A stretch of 64,000 nt of DNA from Enchytraeus crypticus (Eukaryota; Annelida; Clitellata; Enchytraeida; Enchytraeidae). Positions 10,506 to 21,194 of this stretch are shown piece after piece. The translations under genes and the position numbers were made by a program. Within the stretch, counting starts at the first letter, position 1, and each line of letters opens with the position of its first letter. The notes under the pieces are model-generated. The model made no database searches, was not told the DNA's origin, and saw only the letters and a program-made list of their open reading frames with translations. The stretch spans positions 724,501 to 788,500 of the forward strand of contig CAJHZI010000271.1 in NCBI GenBank assembly GCA_905160935.1. Direction: 5' to 3'.

Positions 10506-10600
10506 ATATATATATACATGTATATATATATATATACAAATATATATATTCATTATATGTATATAATATATATATATGTATATATATATATACGTATAAT
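10119..10600. repeat. Long imperfect inverted repeat (foldback) with microsatellite arms
   Basis: Order: (TA)n at 10119-10165; arm at about 10166-10252; (GA)n at 10253-10292; short spacer; (CT)n at 10333-10368; reverse-complementary arm at about 10369-10455; (TA)n at 10465-10600. The arms share CCATGAATAGGAATAATTAA followed by GTAC, and flanking matches over about 90 bp at roughly 85 percent by eye. The structure could fold into a very long hairpin. It resembles two LINE (GA)n-tail ends joined tail to tail. Confidence 0.85.
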
Positions 10601-10604
10601 ATAA

Positions 10605-11490
10605 ATTAAATTTTAAAAAATTATGTTTGAAAATAGAATTCTATGACGGACAGGCCCTTGCCCTGGGTTGACTGGTGGCGCTCTAGGCGACAACAAAATG
10701 CACAGGTTGACGTTCAATTAAGTCGACAGCATCGAAGATTGGCAGATACGTAATCAAGCCCCGAAGAGAACGAAATAATAAAATCTATCAAATGAAACTA
10801 AACCTAATTTGACCATCAGTCTGCAGAATCCTGTGAGATTAGAAGAAGATTACATCTGAGATTTGTCTTACATTTTTCAATTCTATAGAACATTACTTCA
10901 TTGATTTTGGCAGCTGTATATACCACCATATCGCGATTTTCTTATAATTTTCTAAATTTTTTTAATGACAAAATTGTATGGCCAAGTCATGACCGAAATA
11001 GATCTTCGAGAATTTGACCGAATAGGATTGAATATAGAAATGAACTCAATAACAATTAATTTAAAATGAATGATTAATCTTTTAAAGATATAAACTAGCT
11101 CCCTCTCTGCATTTTTAAACAAAGGCACCGGATATTTTCTTCAAAATTTGGGAATAATTTTAACATAAGAACGAATTTTAAGCATCATTTATTGGAGTAG
11201 CTAACAAGGTAGTGCAGGCTTAAACTCCACCGCTTAAGTAAACGGTCCTTTTCAGGCTCGTTATTTTCTTTAAAAGGAACGACTGACATTTCGAAAAGCC
11301 TTGTTAAAATTGATTTTAGCACTTTTCTCGTAGAAATGCTGTAATTTCGTAACTAATGAAAATAGTTTCATCAAATTTGCAGGATATACGCAGAAATTCC
11401 TCCCCCAGAAGCTCCGAAAATTTCGTAGAGATATTTTGAGGTTTCTTAAAGTTATTGAGATTTCGCTAGGGGATTATTTTTTTGCCCCAG

Positions 11491-11552
<62 letters not shown>

Positions 11553-12070
11553 TCTATATATAGATCATTATCGTTAAGTTTCTATATATTAGTCATTGAT
11601 CTATAATTAATTATTTTGCACTGTAAAAGGTTTTTTGGGTCGACGACACCGGCTCAAAGTTGTTATACAATCGATCTTGTGATGTTAGAAAAGAATTTGA
11701 TTCCGTTCGGCGCGTGAAAGAGCGCTTACATCGAGTGTAGCTCCATGAATGACGTATTGCGAGATAGTGGGAGATTTCCATCTCTTTCATTCGGGAATTC
11801 TTCCCTAATTATGTTAACAAGGCGCATGGCGTTGCTCCGAAGTCCGGTTCCGCTGCTGTATTAAAAATTGGAATTGGTTCGCCAATTTAATAATTTGATG
11901 ACATTCTAATCGTTAAGTGAAGTAGTGAAGGCTTAGAGCGATGCTTAAGATTAAAATGTAAATTCTCATTAAAGAAAATAGATTTGTCTAATTAGAAAAC
12001 TAATTGGAGTTTGTAAGTGTATAAATTATATAACATAGTATTACACTGTGTATTCCTTAAAGCAACACAC
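10605..12070. other. No gene recognised; includes a (TA)n microsatellite
   Basis: A (TA)n tract of about 57 bp lies at 11492-11548. The rest (for example 11100-11480) is non-repetitive within the window but has no open, splice-bounded frame that I recognise. Confidence 0.45.
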
Positions 12071-12074
12071 TTAA

Positions 12075-12108
12075 GTGAGAGAGAGAGTGAGAGATAGAGT
12101 AAAAGATT

Positions 12109-12145
<37 letters not shown>

Positions 12146-12255
12146 GGAGACAGAGTAAGAGAGTGAGAGAGAGATAGACAGAGAGAGAGAGAGAGAGAGA
12201 TAGAGAGAGAAAGAGAGAAAGAGAGAGAGGGAGAAGAGGGAGAAGGAGAGGTAGT
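12075..12255. repeat. (GA)n microsatellite
   Basis: Impure GA tract of about 180 bp with GACA and GATA interruptions. Confidence 0.95.
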
Positions 12256-12467
12256 TCAACGTTTCGATGCCTAATTACAATTGTTCTCCAAATCTCTTGT
12301 CAACTGCGCGAAAGTTAAACTCTTATTGTTAGAGATTCGCTTGGTGCGCACTTCGTTGGCAATGATGTGTAAATAATTACAACACGGATTAGAGAGTGCG
12401 TTTATAAATAATCCAGTTAATCAAGTTAATCTTGTCGTTGCTGAACTCTCAGTGAGCGCCACTTATA

Positions 12468-13075
12468 CAGCTTCTCTGTATGTTATCTGCAGCTGTTCTG
12501 TATGTTACCTACAGCTGTTCAGTATGTTATCTACAGCTGTTCTGTATGTTATCTACAGCTGTTCTGTATGTTATCTGCAGCTGTTCTGTATGTTACCTAC
12601 AGCTGTTCAGTATGTTATCTACAGCTGTTCTGTATGTTATCTACAGCAGTATGTTATCTACAGCTGTTCTGTATGTTATCTACAGCTGTTCTGTATGTTA
12701 TCTACAGCTGTTCTGTATGTTATCTACAGCTGTTCTGTATGTTATCTACAGCTGTTCTGTATGTTATCTACAGCTGTTCTGTATGTTATATACAGCTGTT
12801 CTGTATGTTAGCTACAGCTGTTTTGTATGTTAGCTACAGCTGTTTTGTATGTTATCTACAGCTGTTCTGTATGTTATATACAGAGCTGTTCAGTATGTTA
12901 TCTACAGCTGTTCTGTATGTTATCTACAGCTGTTCTGTATGTTATCTACAGCTGTTCTGTATGTTATATACAGCTGTTCAGTATGTTATCTACAGCTGTT
13001 CAGTATGTTATCTACAGCTGTTCTGTATGTTATCTACAGCTGTTTTGTATGTTAGCTACAGCTGTTTTGTATGTT
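12468..13075. repeat. 22-bp minisatellite
   Basis: About 27 copies of a 22-bp unit containing TACAGCTGTTCTGTATGTTA. Variants are CAGTATG, TTTTGTATG, GTTAGC and GTTATA. One short unit lies at about 12646-12660. The unit has no stop in any forward frame, so all three are open for hundreds of bases (up to 199 residues); these are not credible proteins. Each unit carries the E-box palindrome CAGCTG. Confidence 0.97.
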
Positions 13076-13269
13076 ATCGCGACTGGTCCACTCTAAGTTA
13101 AGACTTTAAGTTATACTTCCAGCCTCCATAAACCTTCTCCACTATGTTTTTCTGTGCTTAAAAATTTAAAGAGGACGTTTTTATCACTTAAAGTCATTAC
13201 GTATTGAAATCTCTAGATCTTGCTGAACTTTAAACAATGTTTAACAATCACTTGTCCTTTTCACAGATT

Positions 13270-13510
13270 CAGGACCAACCTTGTGTGACCCCCCTGTGTG
13301 ACCACCCCTGTGTGACCCACAACGGTGGACCACCCACCCAGGTGGACCACCCCCCGGGTGGACTACCTCCCGGGTGGACAACTCCCGTGAGGGGACACCC
13401 GGGAATGACCACTTAGATTAGTGGTCACCCGGGGGTTCAATGATGGGGGTTTCACCTGGAGGTGGTCACCCGATGGTGTAACCCCCGGAGGGGGGGGGGG
13501 TCACCCGGGC
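13270..13510. repeat. GC-rich block with internal inverted repeats
   Basis: A C-rich left half (GTGTGACC and GGTGGACCACCC units) is followed by a G-rich right half (GGTGGTCACCCG, CCCCCGGAGGGGGGGG). Near the centre, TGACCACT and AGTGGTCA form 8-bp arms around TAGATT, extended outward by CCGGG-type pairs. The motif GGGTGGTCAC-like core is shared with the 1.4-kb minisatellite. Confidence 0.8.
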
Positions 13511-13514
13511 TTAG

Positions 13515-14985
13515 AAGAGGCTTAGAGATGCTTGTTTTTCATATTTGAATTTTTTTGCTTCCCTTACTGAAGAATTATGTAGAATTTCTCTGGTCGTCTT
13601 TACTTTTCAATATTTTTGTTTGAATAATAATAATAAAGATCATTTTGAGCAATGGTTATTAAACAGCCGAACATATGCGTGCATATTGAAATCTACGAGA
13701 CTACGACAGTGTATTAACATGAGATCAAATAGTTGTCAAAGAGCGATAAAATGTTATTGAGTCGCTTTTTACAGTTTCATTTCAAAGCTACTGCATTCTT
13801 TCACATTTGACAGAAACATTTGCTACTTCAATAAGGATTTAGTTGGAATACTGACGTTATAGAACAGTGGTGCTCAAGTTTTATTTTACTACCGCCGCTT
13901 TTGACAAATTCATGGGAAGTCTAATTTTGTGAACTATCTCTTCGGAAGAAAATGTTTCCTCAGAAATAAACTCGTTATCTCGATATTCACCAGAAAAGTT
14001 TCTTTTTTATAAAGCTAAGCCCAAGTAGTCTAAGCGAGATTTAGCACAGTCGGGTTTAACTGTGCGTCAACTGAAAACGAAGTTAAGCTGCGTCGGACTC
14101 GGTTAGTATGTGGATTGCGACTACCTTGAAACACCGAGTGGAGCAACCTTGAATGAAAAAAATCCCATATGTCTCCGGAGCATAGGTTCAATGTGCAAAA
14201 CTCAGGACGTTCATAGCCGAAATATGACACTAATATAACCACATATTCTACAGTATTGTGTAACAGAGTAGACAATTAGTAAACGATTTTGCTATTATTC
14301 CTGCAACTGCTTCCATTACCTCACAGGGTTAAGACTCCGTTGCGGTAACCTTTTTCTTGTATGATTATTTGATTATTTATTTGTTTACTAGTTGAGTATG
14401 TTTGTAATTAGTTTTATTGTACATGTAGAGTATTCATGTAGCAGCAATATAAGCAGCGACCTCGCCCGTAGTGGTTTGTTGACAATATGCTTTCGGAGTC
14501 TGTAATACACATTAAGAGTTTAACAGAAAAAAAAAAAAAAAACGTGTCTAAACGAGAATATTTAATTAAAATAATGACGTTTTGTTTCAAGTAATTGATG
14601 TTCACGTCTGTCAAAAATTTAATTTCAGATTACTTTCATAATAACAATAAAAATAATAACAACAATTAGAATGCTACAGTCATCAACGACAACATCGAGC
14701 ATTATTGAGAAAAAATCAAGTCGGCGAGCAAAAAGAAGGGCCAAAATCGGTGCAAATTCCAAAATCCAGAAAATCAGTCCAAAGTAAAGGGAATTAAAGA
14801 AAAGGTGGTTTAGGCGCAGGTGGCTGCTCATGGACACTGGATGGAAAAGAGAGATGGAAAAGATTGGTCTTCAACTGCCTATAGAACTGCTCAGAGGAAA
14901 GCAAAGGCCGATGTGATTCCAATGAAGATTTCCGAAGATTGGATGGAAGAGAATTCCAGATCTGTATAAATATACTTTTATACGT
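13515..14985. other. No gene recognised
   Basis: AT-rich, with a poly(A) run of 20 at about 14526-14545. The reverse ORFs around 14030-14275 and 14625-14837 have no recognisable domain. Confidence 0.4.
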
Positions 14986-14987
14986 TT

Positions 14988-15246
14988 ATACATTTTGGGT
15001 AAACAGCACAGTTTTCTCAGGGAATGACGCCCCTGCCCAGTAAATGTTAGTCGAAGCTGCGGAAGGCATAGGTGGCCCATGTTTTCATAAGCAGAATCCT
15101 CCAAAAATTATGGTATTTCAAAAGGAACGTTAGATGATTTAAGAATCCACTCATATGTGGACATGAAGCGGAAAATAGAAGATAGAGATGAGTGAAGGCG
15201 TTCTATAGCATGGACCTGCCAGTAGGCAGTGCACTGAGAGAGAGAT
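14988..15246 (+). repeat. Family C short element, near full length
   Basis: Head TTGGGTAAACAGCACAGTTT, then ATGACGCCCCTGCCCAGTAA, GTCGAAGCTGCGGAAGGCAT, AGCAGAATCCTCC, then the LINE-like 3' end (CCACTCATATGTGGACATGA, CCATGGACCTGCCAGTAGGC, AGTGCACTGAGAGAGAGA). Length is about 260 bp. Only the 3' half matches the (GA)n-tailed LINE at 2.0-3.05 kb, so this is probably a non-autonomous element using that LINE. Confidence 0.8.
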
Positions 15247-15289
15247 TACTTTCAGTTGGCTCTTTCTACTCCATAACGCCTGACATCAA

Positions 15290-15485
15290 ACATTAGAATG
15301 TCTCAATAGCGTTGAGTGAAGTTTTAAATGACAGATCCTGAGGTGAATTGAACTCTCGAATGAACTTTCGAATCCCAGCCGCCCTAATGTGAGAGTAAAA
15401 TCTCGGACATTCACTGGACTGGTTATTCGGAAAATGGACTAAATTGCCTAACGGTTTAAACATGTGGTATTAAAAGTGATAAATA
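15290..15485 (+). repeat. tRNA-like SINE, family B
   Basis: GAATGTCTCAATAGCGTTGA at the 5' end, TTTCGAATCCCAGCCGCCCT (box B area), GAGAGTAAAATCTCGGACAT and AACATGTGGTATTAAAAGTG at the 3' end. The copies at 23.9-24.1 kb and 34.1-34.3 kb are on the other strand. Confidence 0.75.
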
Positions 15486-15555
15486 TCTACATAGTTGATC
15501 ATTTCACTATAATGCGTGTTTACTTCTTTATGTAGACTTCTACCTAACCTGTAGC

Positions 15556-15681
15556 TTTCTTTCTGTCTCTTTTTCTCCTTCTCTCTCTCTCTCTCTGTCT
15601 CTCTCTCTCTCTCTTTCTGTCTCTCTCCTTCTTTCTCTCTCTGTCTCTTTTTCTCTCTCTCTGTCTCTCTCTTTCTGTCTC

Positions 15682-15750
<69 letters not shown>
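15556..15750. repeat. (CT)n microsatellite
   Basis: About 195 bp of CT repeats with GTCT interruptions. The reverse Arg/Glu ORFs are artefacts. Confidence 0.95.
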
Positions 15751-15837
15751 CCAATTGCTCGCTCAGGCATGTCATATTTTTAATTCTGCATTCACGCCCT
15801 TCGAAAACGCATTCCGTGAGTTGCAGTAAATAAATTA

Positions 15838-17298
15838 GAGATGGGAATTTTATGAATTTCCAGAGTTCGGGTTCGGTTCGGTTCGTTGAAAGTGAAAGTT
15901 CGGTTCGGTTGCGGTTCGGTTAGCAGTTGACAATTTGAGGGTTCGGTTCAGTTCGGTTCGTTGAAAATGAAAGTTCGGTTCGGTTCGGGTTCGGCTTGCT
16001 TTCCTACTCGCAAGAGTTCGATTTGAGTTCGAAATGGTTTGATTTGGATAATGTTGCAATTGTTTAACTTTACTTATAATAATCATGGTTATGACAAACA
16101 TGTTTAAAATGGTTTATGGTAAATATGCTTAAAAATTCATTAAGTCATAATAGCTGATACATTTTTTCACCTGGGTAAAAATACGACAATGAAAAAAGGA
16201 GAGAAGTGGTAATTATTTCTGTACATTTCTTAAATATTGTTAGTCGACCAACAAATGTTCATAATATAGATATTTGACTTTATTATTTTATCTGAAATAT
16301 TCTCCTTGATTATAACGAGCAAATAGGATGCTTCATCATTTTTTAATTTTTTTTGTCACTATAGGCCTCTATATTAGATACGTTTATAATTAAGTGGAAA
16401 TATCTTGACTAGAATTTTATCCAATATTTCAGAGACAAAGTGCAATTTAGTAACATAAAAATGTCAAATAAAGATGATTTGGTAAACACGTGTACTTTCA
16501 TAGAAAAATGATCATAATATACACCGTTTGCTATCAACTGACCAGTAATAAGCTTCATAATTTACCTTAGGGTTTCAAAATTGAAACTCTAAGATCAATT
16601 ATGAAGTTTCGAAAATAGTTATGAAATTATTGCATTTCTATGTTGCAAAATTATTTGCTCCAGATAGTCCTAACATATAAAATGTCATATATAATTATTT
16701 GTGAATCTGGCTGCAAAAATACTAAGGTAGCACACTAAAAGTAGAAAAAATTCATAATTTGAATTTAACAAGAACAAATTCACCTAGATGGAGTCAAGCA
16801 TTTTCAGATTTTTATGAAATACTCTCATCACTTTTGTCTCTTTGATGTTAATCTTCATTCCATATTTCAATGCCGTATCATTCAGACTATCCATTATCTT
16901 CTGTAGGCCCGTCTCGCTTCCCGCTACTATTCCTTTGTACCGCTACCATTTAAAAATTTGTGTCGGAACCAGCCTTACCTGAATATAGATGTATGCTGTA
17001 AGATACTCTAAGGCATGTAAATGCAGAAACTAATATATATTTGTATTGTTCTTACTATCTTTATTTAATGTCAGGCTGGTGAAGAAGAAAGGAACTACAA
17101 GAGTTTGGTTCAGTTCGGTTTGGACGAAGTCTAGGTTCGGGTTCGGTTCGGGTTCGGTCAGAATCTGGGTTCGGGTTCGGTTCAGTTCGACCAGAGTCTG
17201 GGTTCGGGTTCGGTCAGAGTCTGGGTTCGGGTTCGGTTCGGTTCGGTCAAGATTCTAGATTTTAGGGTTCGGTTCGGGTTCGGTTCGATTCCCATCTC
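15838..17298. mobile_element. Inverted-repeat DNA element, copy 1
   Basis: Terminal inverted repeats GAGATGGGAAT...ATTCCCATCTC, flanked on both sides by TA (15836-15837 and 17299-17300). Both ends carry subterminal runs of GGTTCGGTTCGG / GGGTTCGG-type repeats. The interior is AT-rich. At about 16822-16940 it holds a reverse-oriented piece of the (GA)n-tailed LINE reverse transcriptase. A sister copy lies inverted at 54017-55520. No transposase ORF is seen, so it is probably non-autonomous. The TA target duplication points towards a Tc1/mariner-like or similar mechanism (inference). Confidence 0.85.
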
Positions 17299-17639
17299 TA
17301 AAATAAATCCGTGATGCGGTCTCAACTATGATCCGTGAATTCACTCAGTCGTTCATCCAGCTATCAGTTATTATTCGTCGCCTCACAATGACAAGATCAA
17401 CTGATTGCGTGCCATCATCTTCTCTCGTCCAGTCACTACTTCCCTGTCCCCAGAGATTCTTCAATTCCCCGTACCCCGTCCTCCGCTGCCATATATCACT
17501 AAATGTTTGACGTATGTGGAAATGCGAGTCTCGTGTGAACCGTATTGGAATGGGTATGAAATTTCTCAGTGGTTGTAGGAGTGACTCAGAGATACAACAA
17601 TTTCTGTTTAATATTATTATACCATCGCTAGTATTTTGA

Positions 17640-17795
17640 TGTAAAAGCTGTAAAGCCGCGACGTTAACGTTAGTTTCAATTTTCGAACGCAATATCAATG
17701 ACGGGAGAGTCCAGGAATTTAGCCCACACCTACTGATCTGGGGTAAGACATCTTACCGACATCTTTGGAGCCAGTGGCGTTATCGTAGCAATGTT
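17640..17795 (-). repeat. SINE family A, decayed
   Basis: Minus strand: CCACTGGCTCCAAAGATGTC, CGGTAAGATGTCTTACC, AAATTCCTGGACTCTCCCGT, then a degraded ACTAACGTTAACG tail. Confidence 0.65.
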
Positions 17796-17799
17796 ATTA

Positions 17800-18695
17800 G
17801 CAGAATGTCTATAGCGGTATTGTCTTATTATGACGTCTACTTCCAAGTATTTTATTTAGCTGATAAAGCTGAATCATAAATAAGTTCTGTGCCACTTTGT
17901 CCCATTTTTGAAAAGACCATCTTGTAGAATGAGATAATATTCTACGAAGAATTTTGTGTAATAAGAAAATATTTAAACCAATCAATAAATAAAGAAATCA
18001 ATCAATCTGCCTGCCAATCATTGTACAGGTTATTCAATCTAATTCCAGCCAGTTAATCAGTCAATCAAGTCAACAATTATTCAACCAATCATTCAATCAA
18101 TCAATTAGTCACTCAGTCAATATTTGAGTCAGGCAATCAATCAACTAATAAATTTATCAATCAGTTATTGATATATTCACAAGACTACTAAATCACTCCA
18201 TAAATCTATCTATAATCATTCTTTCCTACCTATCGTCTCAGAACTTCGGAATTTTGTTTATTCAATAAATCACCAGAAAAAGGCACATCTTTAAGTCAGA
18301 GTTACCCAACGTAGGAATTTTATGTGTAACTCAATTGTTCTAGTTGTCCTTTTTAAAATAGTTTATTTTCTCAAGGTCTGGTATTTAAATTATACATTAA
18401 TCACAGCTAAACACTATAACCTTCACTAAAAAAAATATATCCATGTTAACATAATTGCCTTTTAAACTTGTTAGGTATGAATCGAACGGACACTTCTAAG
18501 CTTTTAAACTGGTTTAGGGTCATATTTTAGCTTTATTCTAATATATATATATGAATCTCTATTACATCATCAAAACGTGGTAGCATGTTACACACAATAA
18601 ACAAACAAAAAATACCAACAGTGCATTAAAACAAATACATCTGCATTGAAAATAAACTTAAATAAAATAAAAATATAAATATGTAGCATATATTA
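17800..18695. other. No gene; CAAT-rich stretch
   Basis: From about 17975 to 18170 the sequence is an irregular run of CAATCAAT-type tetranucleotides (AATCAATCAATC, CAGTCAATC). The remainder is AT-rich without a recognisable feature. Confidence 0.5.
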
Positions 18696-18699
18696 TCTA

Positions 18700-19435
18700 C
18701 TTAATGCATGGCTAGTTAGACCTTTCGCATTACTTATGCATATATTTCTTAAAATTAAATTTTGACTTTTACAAGCCTTCATGACAAAATTACCTTTATG
18801 TTTAATGTGTCTCTCTTTGAAGCTCTGCACTCCAAACATATTCATACATAATTTAATATTATCTTTTCCCTAATCTTAAATATCTTGCTTATTGCTCTAC
18901 TTAGAGTAAAGTCAAGGTTATTTAAATCAGACGCTGTTAGATCAAGCGCCCCAATGGCATAAGTTAAGATTGGGATAGCCATTGTTTCTAATAGATGCAC
19001 TGTAACATTAACATTAGACAAGTGACCTAATTTAGAATAGTATTAAATGCAGAGTAAAATTTACATTTCACTTCTGAAAATGAAACTTTAAATTTTTTCC
19101 CTGCTACAATGGTCACACCCAGATAATTTAGAATAGTATTAAATGCAGAGTAAAATTTACATTTCACTTCTGAAAATGAAACTTTAAATTTTTTCCCAGC
19201 TACAATGGTCACACCCAGATATTTGGTTTCTTTAACCCAGAGTATGCTCTTATTATTGGCCGTTACGCTAGGTCTCGTATTCCAGTATCTTTTTCCGAAT
19301 CTCATACAGTATGACTTATTTGTATTTAATTCAAGACCTACATCATTAAGACTTTTACAACATATATTAATCATAGTTTGTAATTCACCTTTCGAAGGCG
19401 AAATTAATATAAGATCGTCGTAATTCTAATTAAAT
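18700..19435 (-). mobile_element. Decayed LINE reverse transcriptase fragment
   Basis: Minus strand, from 19435 down: NYDDLILISPS (the motif C region, apparently lacking the Ala of YADD), MINICCKSLNDVGLELN, SYCMRFGKRY, KETKYLGVTIVAGKKFK, a duplicated 32-residue block, then LGHLSNVNVTVHLLETMAIP and further post-RT sequence that decays through stops below 18890. Order and motifs match the 6.5-7.3 kb element, so both belong to one LINE group. Both ends are missing. Confidence 0.85.
19031..19222 (-). repeat. 96-bp in-frame tandem duplication within the LINE
   Basis: 19031-19126 and 19127-19222 are nearly identical; the one difference I see is CCCTGCT versus CCCAGCT. Each encodes a 32-residue block beginning YLGVTIVAGKKFK on the minus strand. 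Because the period is a multiple of 3 the frame is kept. Confidence 0.95.
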
Positions 19436-19439
19436 TTAA

Positions 19440-21190
19440 TATTAAGGCCCTTATCATTGTTACCTTAGTTATATTCATCTTGTGCAATCATGATCTGCAT
19501 ATCACATTATTCTACAACATGATTCTACTGTAGCTTAATTTCCTACTCTGAAATCTACTTTATAGTTCTATTAACAGTTGCATACAGTTTCTTAGTGTAT
19601 CTTTTGAAACTAAAGCGAGGTCAAGGAAAGACAGGAGCTTTAGAAATTAACAGGTAATTAAGTAAAGAAGTTCGCGGAGGAGTTCAGGTAATTTAGTAAA
19701 GAAGTTTGCGGAGGAGTTAAATGAAATTCCTGGCCTATGTTTATCATAAATAGCCTGCTTAAAGGGAAGGCCAAGTGTATAGAATAGAGTGCACCTTTAT
19801 GAAGCGCAATGTACTGAAGTTAACATCGAATGCATCTACTAAACATTTTCTTCATTTGTAGTCGGATTTCTTGAGCCAGTAGTAGGATTGTTTAAGGTCT
19901 GATTCAGATTTTATAGCCAGCTATATAACCAATACCTAGCGTCAATCGTAACTTTACTTAAGGATTTATGCCTCAGTACTTCCTCTCGTTAACCAGCAGG
20001 ATTAAATAAAATCTTCAATCTGAGTCTCTCTCCAGACTTAACGCTAAAATAATTCCGGTTAATTTATAAGAATATGCGAAGTAACCTCTTATACAGCTTC
20101 TCCGAACAATATTTAGAGTTTTTTTCAATCAATCATCAGAAATCCAATAGTAATGAAGTGATATTAGCATAATCACTTAATACAAATAATTCTCTGTAAG
20201 TTTAAGCGGTCTACGGATTCAATGTTATCTAATTTGCGAGTTGATGGTTTGTGACAGTAGACAAACAGATTGCTCCTCGTCGAATCCTATTATCATTGGC
20301 GATATGAGATTGAAGGAGCTCATATCACCAACTAATATCGGTTTAGTTTGACTTTTTCTACCAAATGACATTATAAATCAAAGCTATATAAAAACTGGCC
20401 ATCAATTTTTATGTAACATATCAGTATTTATGACACTAAAACACGAAAAAATTGAACTCAATTGATTTATGTAAATGTAGAGCTGAACAGTTAATATAGC
20501 TTTCGCTTAATTAAGGGAATGTCTCACTTCTGATCTAAATGTTCGAGGTTTGACAATCAAGGAATTGATTTTTATGGTGATATTTTGGTTGACCGACTTT
20601 TTTGATTTGTGTACCTTTTAGAATCTTTTTGTCACTTCAGCGATATTGATTCAAATCGTTTTGTCGAATCGATTTGTAATGATACGTGATGGGGGATGTC
20701 CCTGACATCATTATTGTATGAGGAAACGGACCTTATCTTTGTAAAAGTCATTTTCTTTTCTGCTTGATATTTTATACTTTATTTTATTTTATACTTTCTA
20801 CACATTTTATATTTTCTTTCCTAGGACTATGACCTCGCTGGTGGCCGTTATGCAGGATAACTAATTAAATAACGTAAGGTTCTTTTCACCTTTTTGTATT
20901 TTTGTGAACGATGTCTGTATAATGTTTCTGATGTCTGACACTGCTATTATATGTATAAAACAGGGCTCTCTCTCTCCTGCTACTTATATTTTATTTTTTC
21001 TACTAATGTATGCTTTACTGCATACTTAGTAGATTCAATAAATCAGTCAATTTAACAGTTAACTCTGTTAATTATAGATTGAACTCATTTCGTCTTAAGA
21101 ATTAGGTTTTTCTACCCGATCGTTTATTTGGCCATTAGATAATTCATGATAATTTAATAGACTTCTAAGACTCAAAATTACATGTACATT
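19440..21190. other. No gene recognised; old CR1 tail within
   Basis: AT-rich. A 34-bp direct duplication (AAAGAAGTTCGCGGAGGAGT type) lies at 19650-19720. A decayed CR1-like 3' end (TGTCCCTGACATCA, ATGAGGAAACGGACCTTA) lies at about 20690-20740 on the + strand. Nothing else. Confidence 0.5.
20685..20745 (+). repeat. CR1-like LINE 3' end fragment
   Basis: GGGGGATGTCCCTGACATCA, then TATGAGGAAACGGACCTTAT. This matches the terminal 60 bp of the CR1 copy at 24.5 kb with a few changes. Confidence 0.65.
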
Positions 21191-21194
21191 ATAT

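Noticed and set aside
12452..13101. 199-residue Cys/Tyr/Leu-rich ORF
   Set aside because: 22-bp repeat open in three frames. No coding evidence.
15470..15775. Arg/Glu-rich 101-residue ORF
   Set aside because: Pure translation of a CT/GA microsatellite.
15855..17285. Interstitial telomere repeats (GGTTCG-rich runs)
   Set aside because: The runs are confined to the ends of the TIR elements and are irregular GGTTCGG/GGGTTCGG, not a standard telomere unit.
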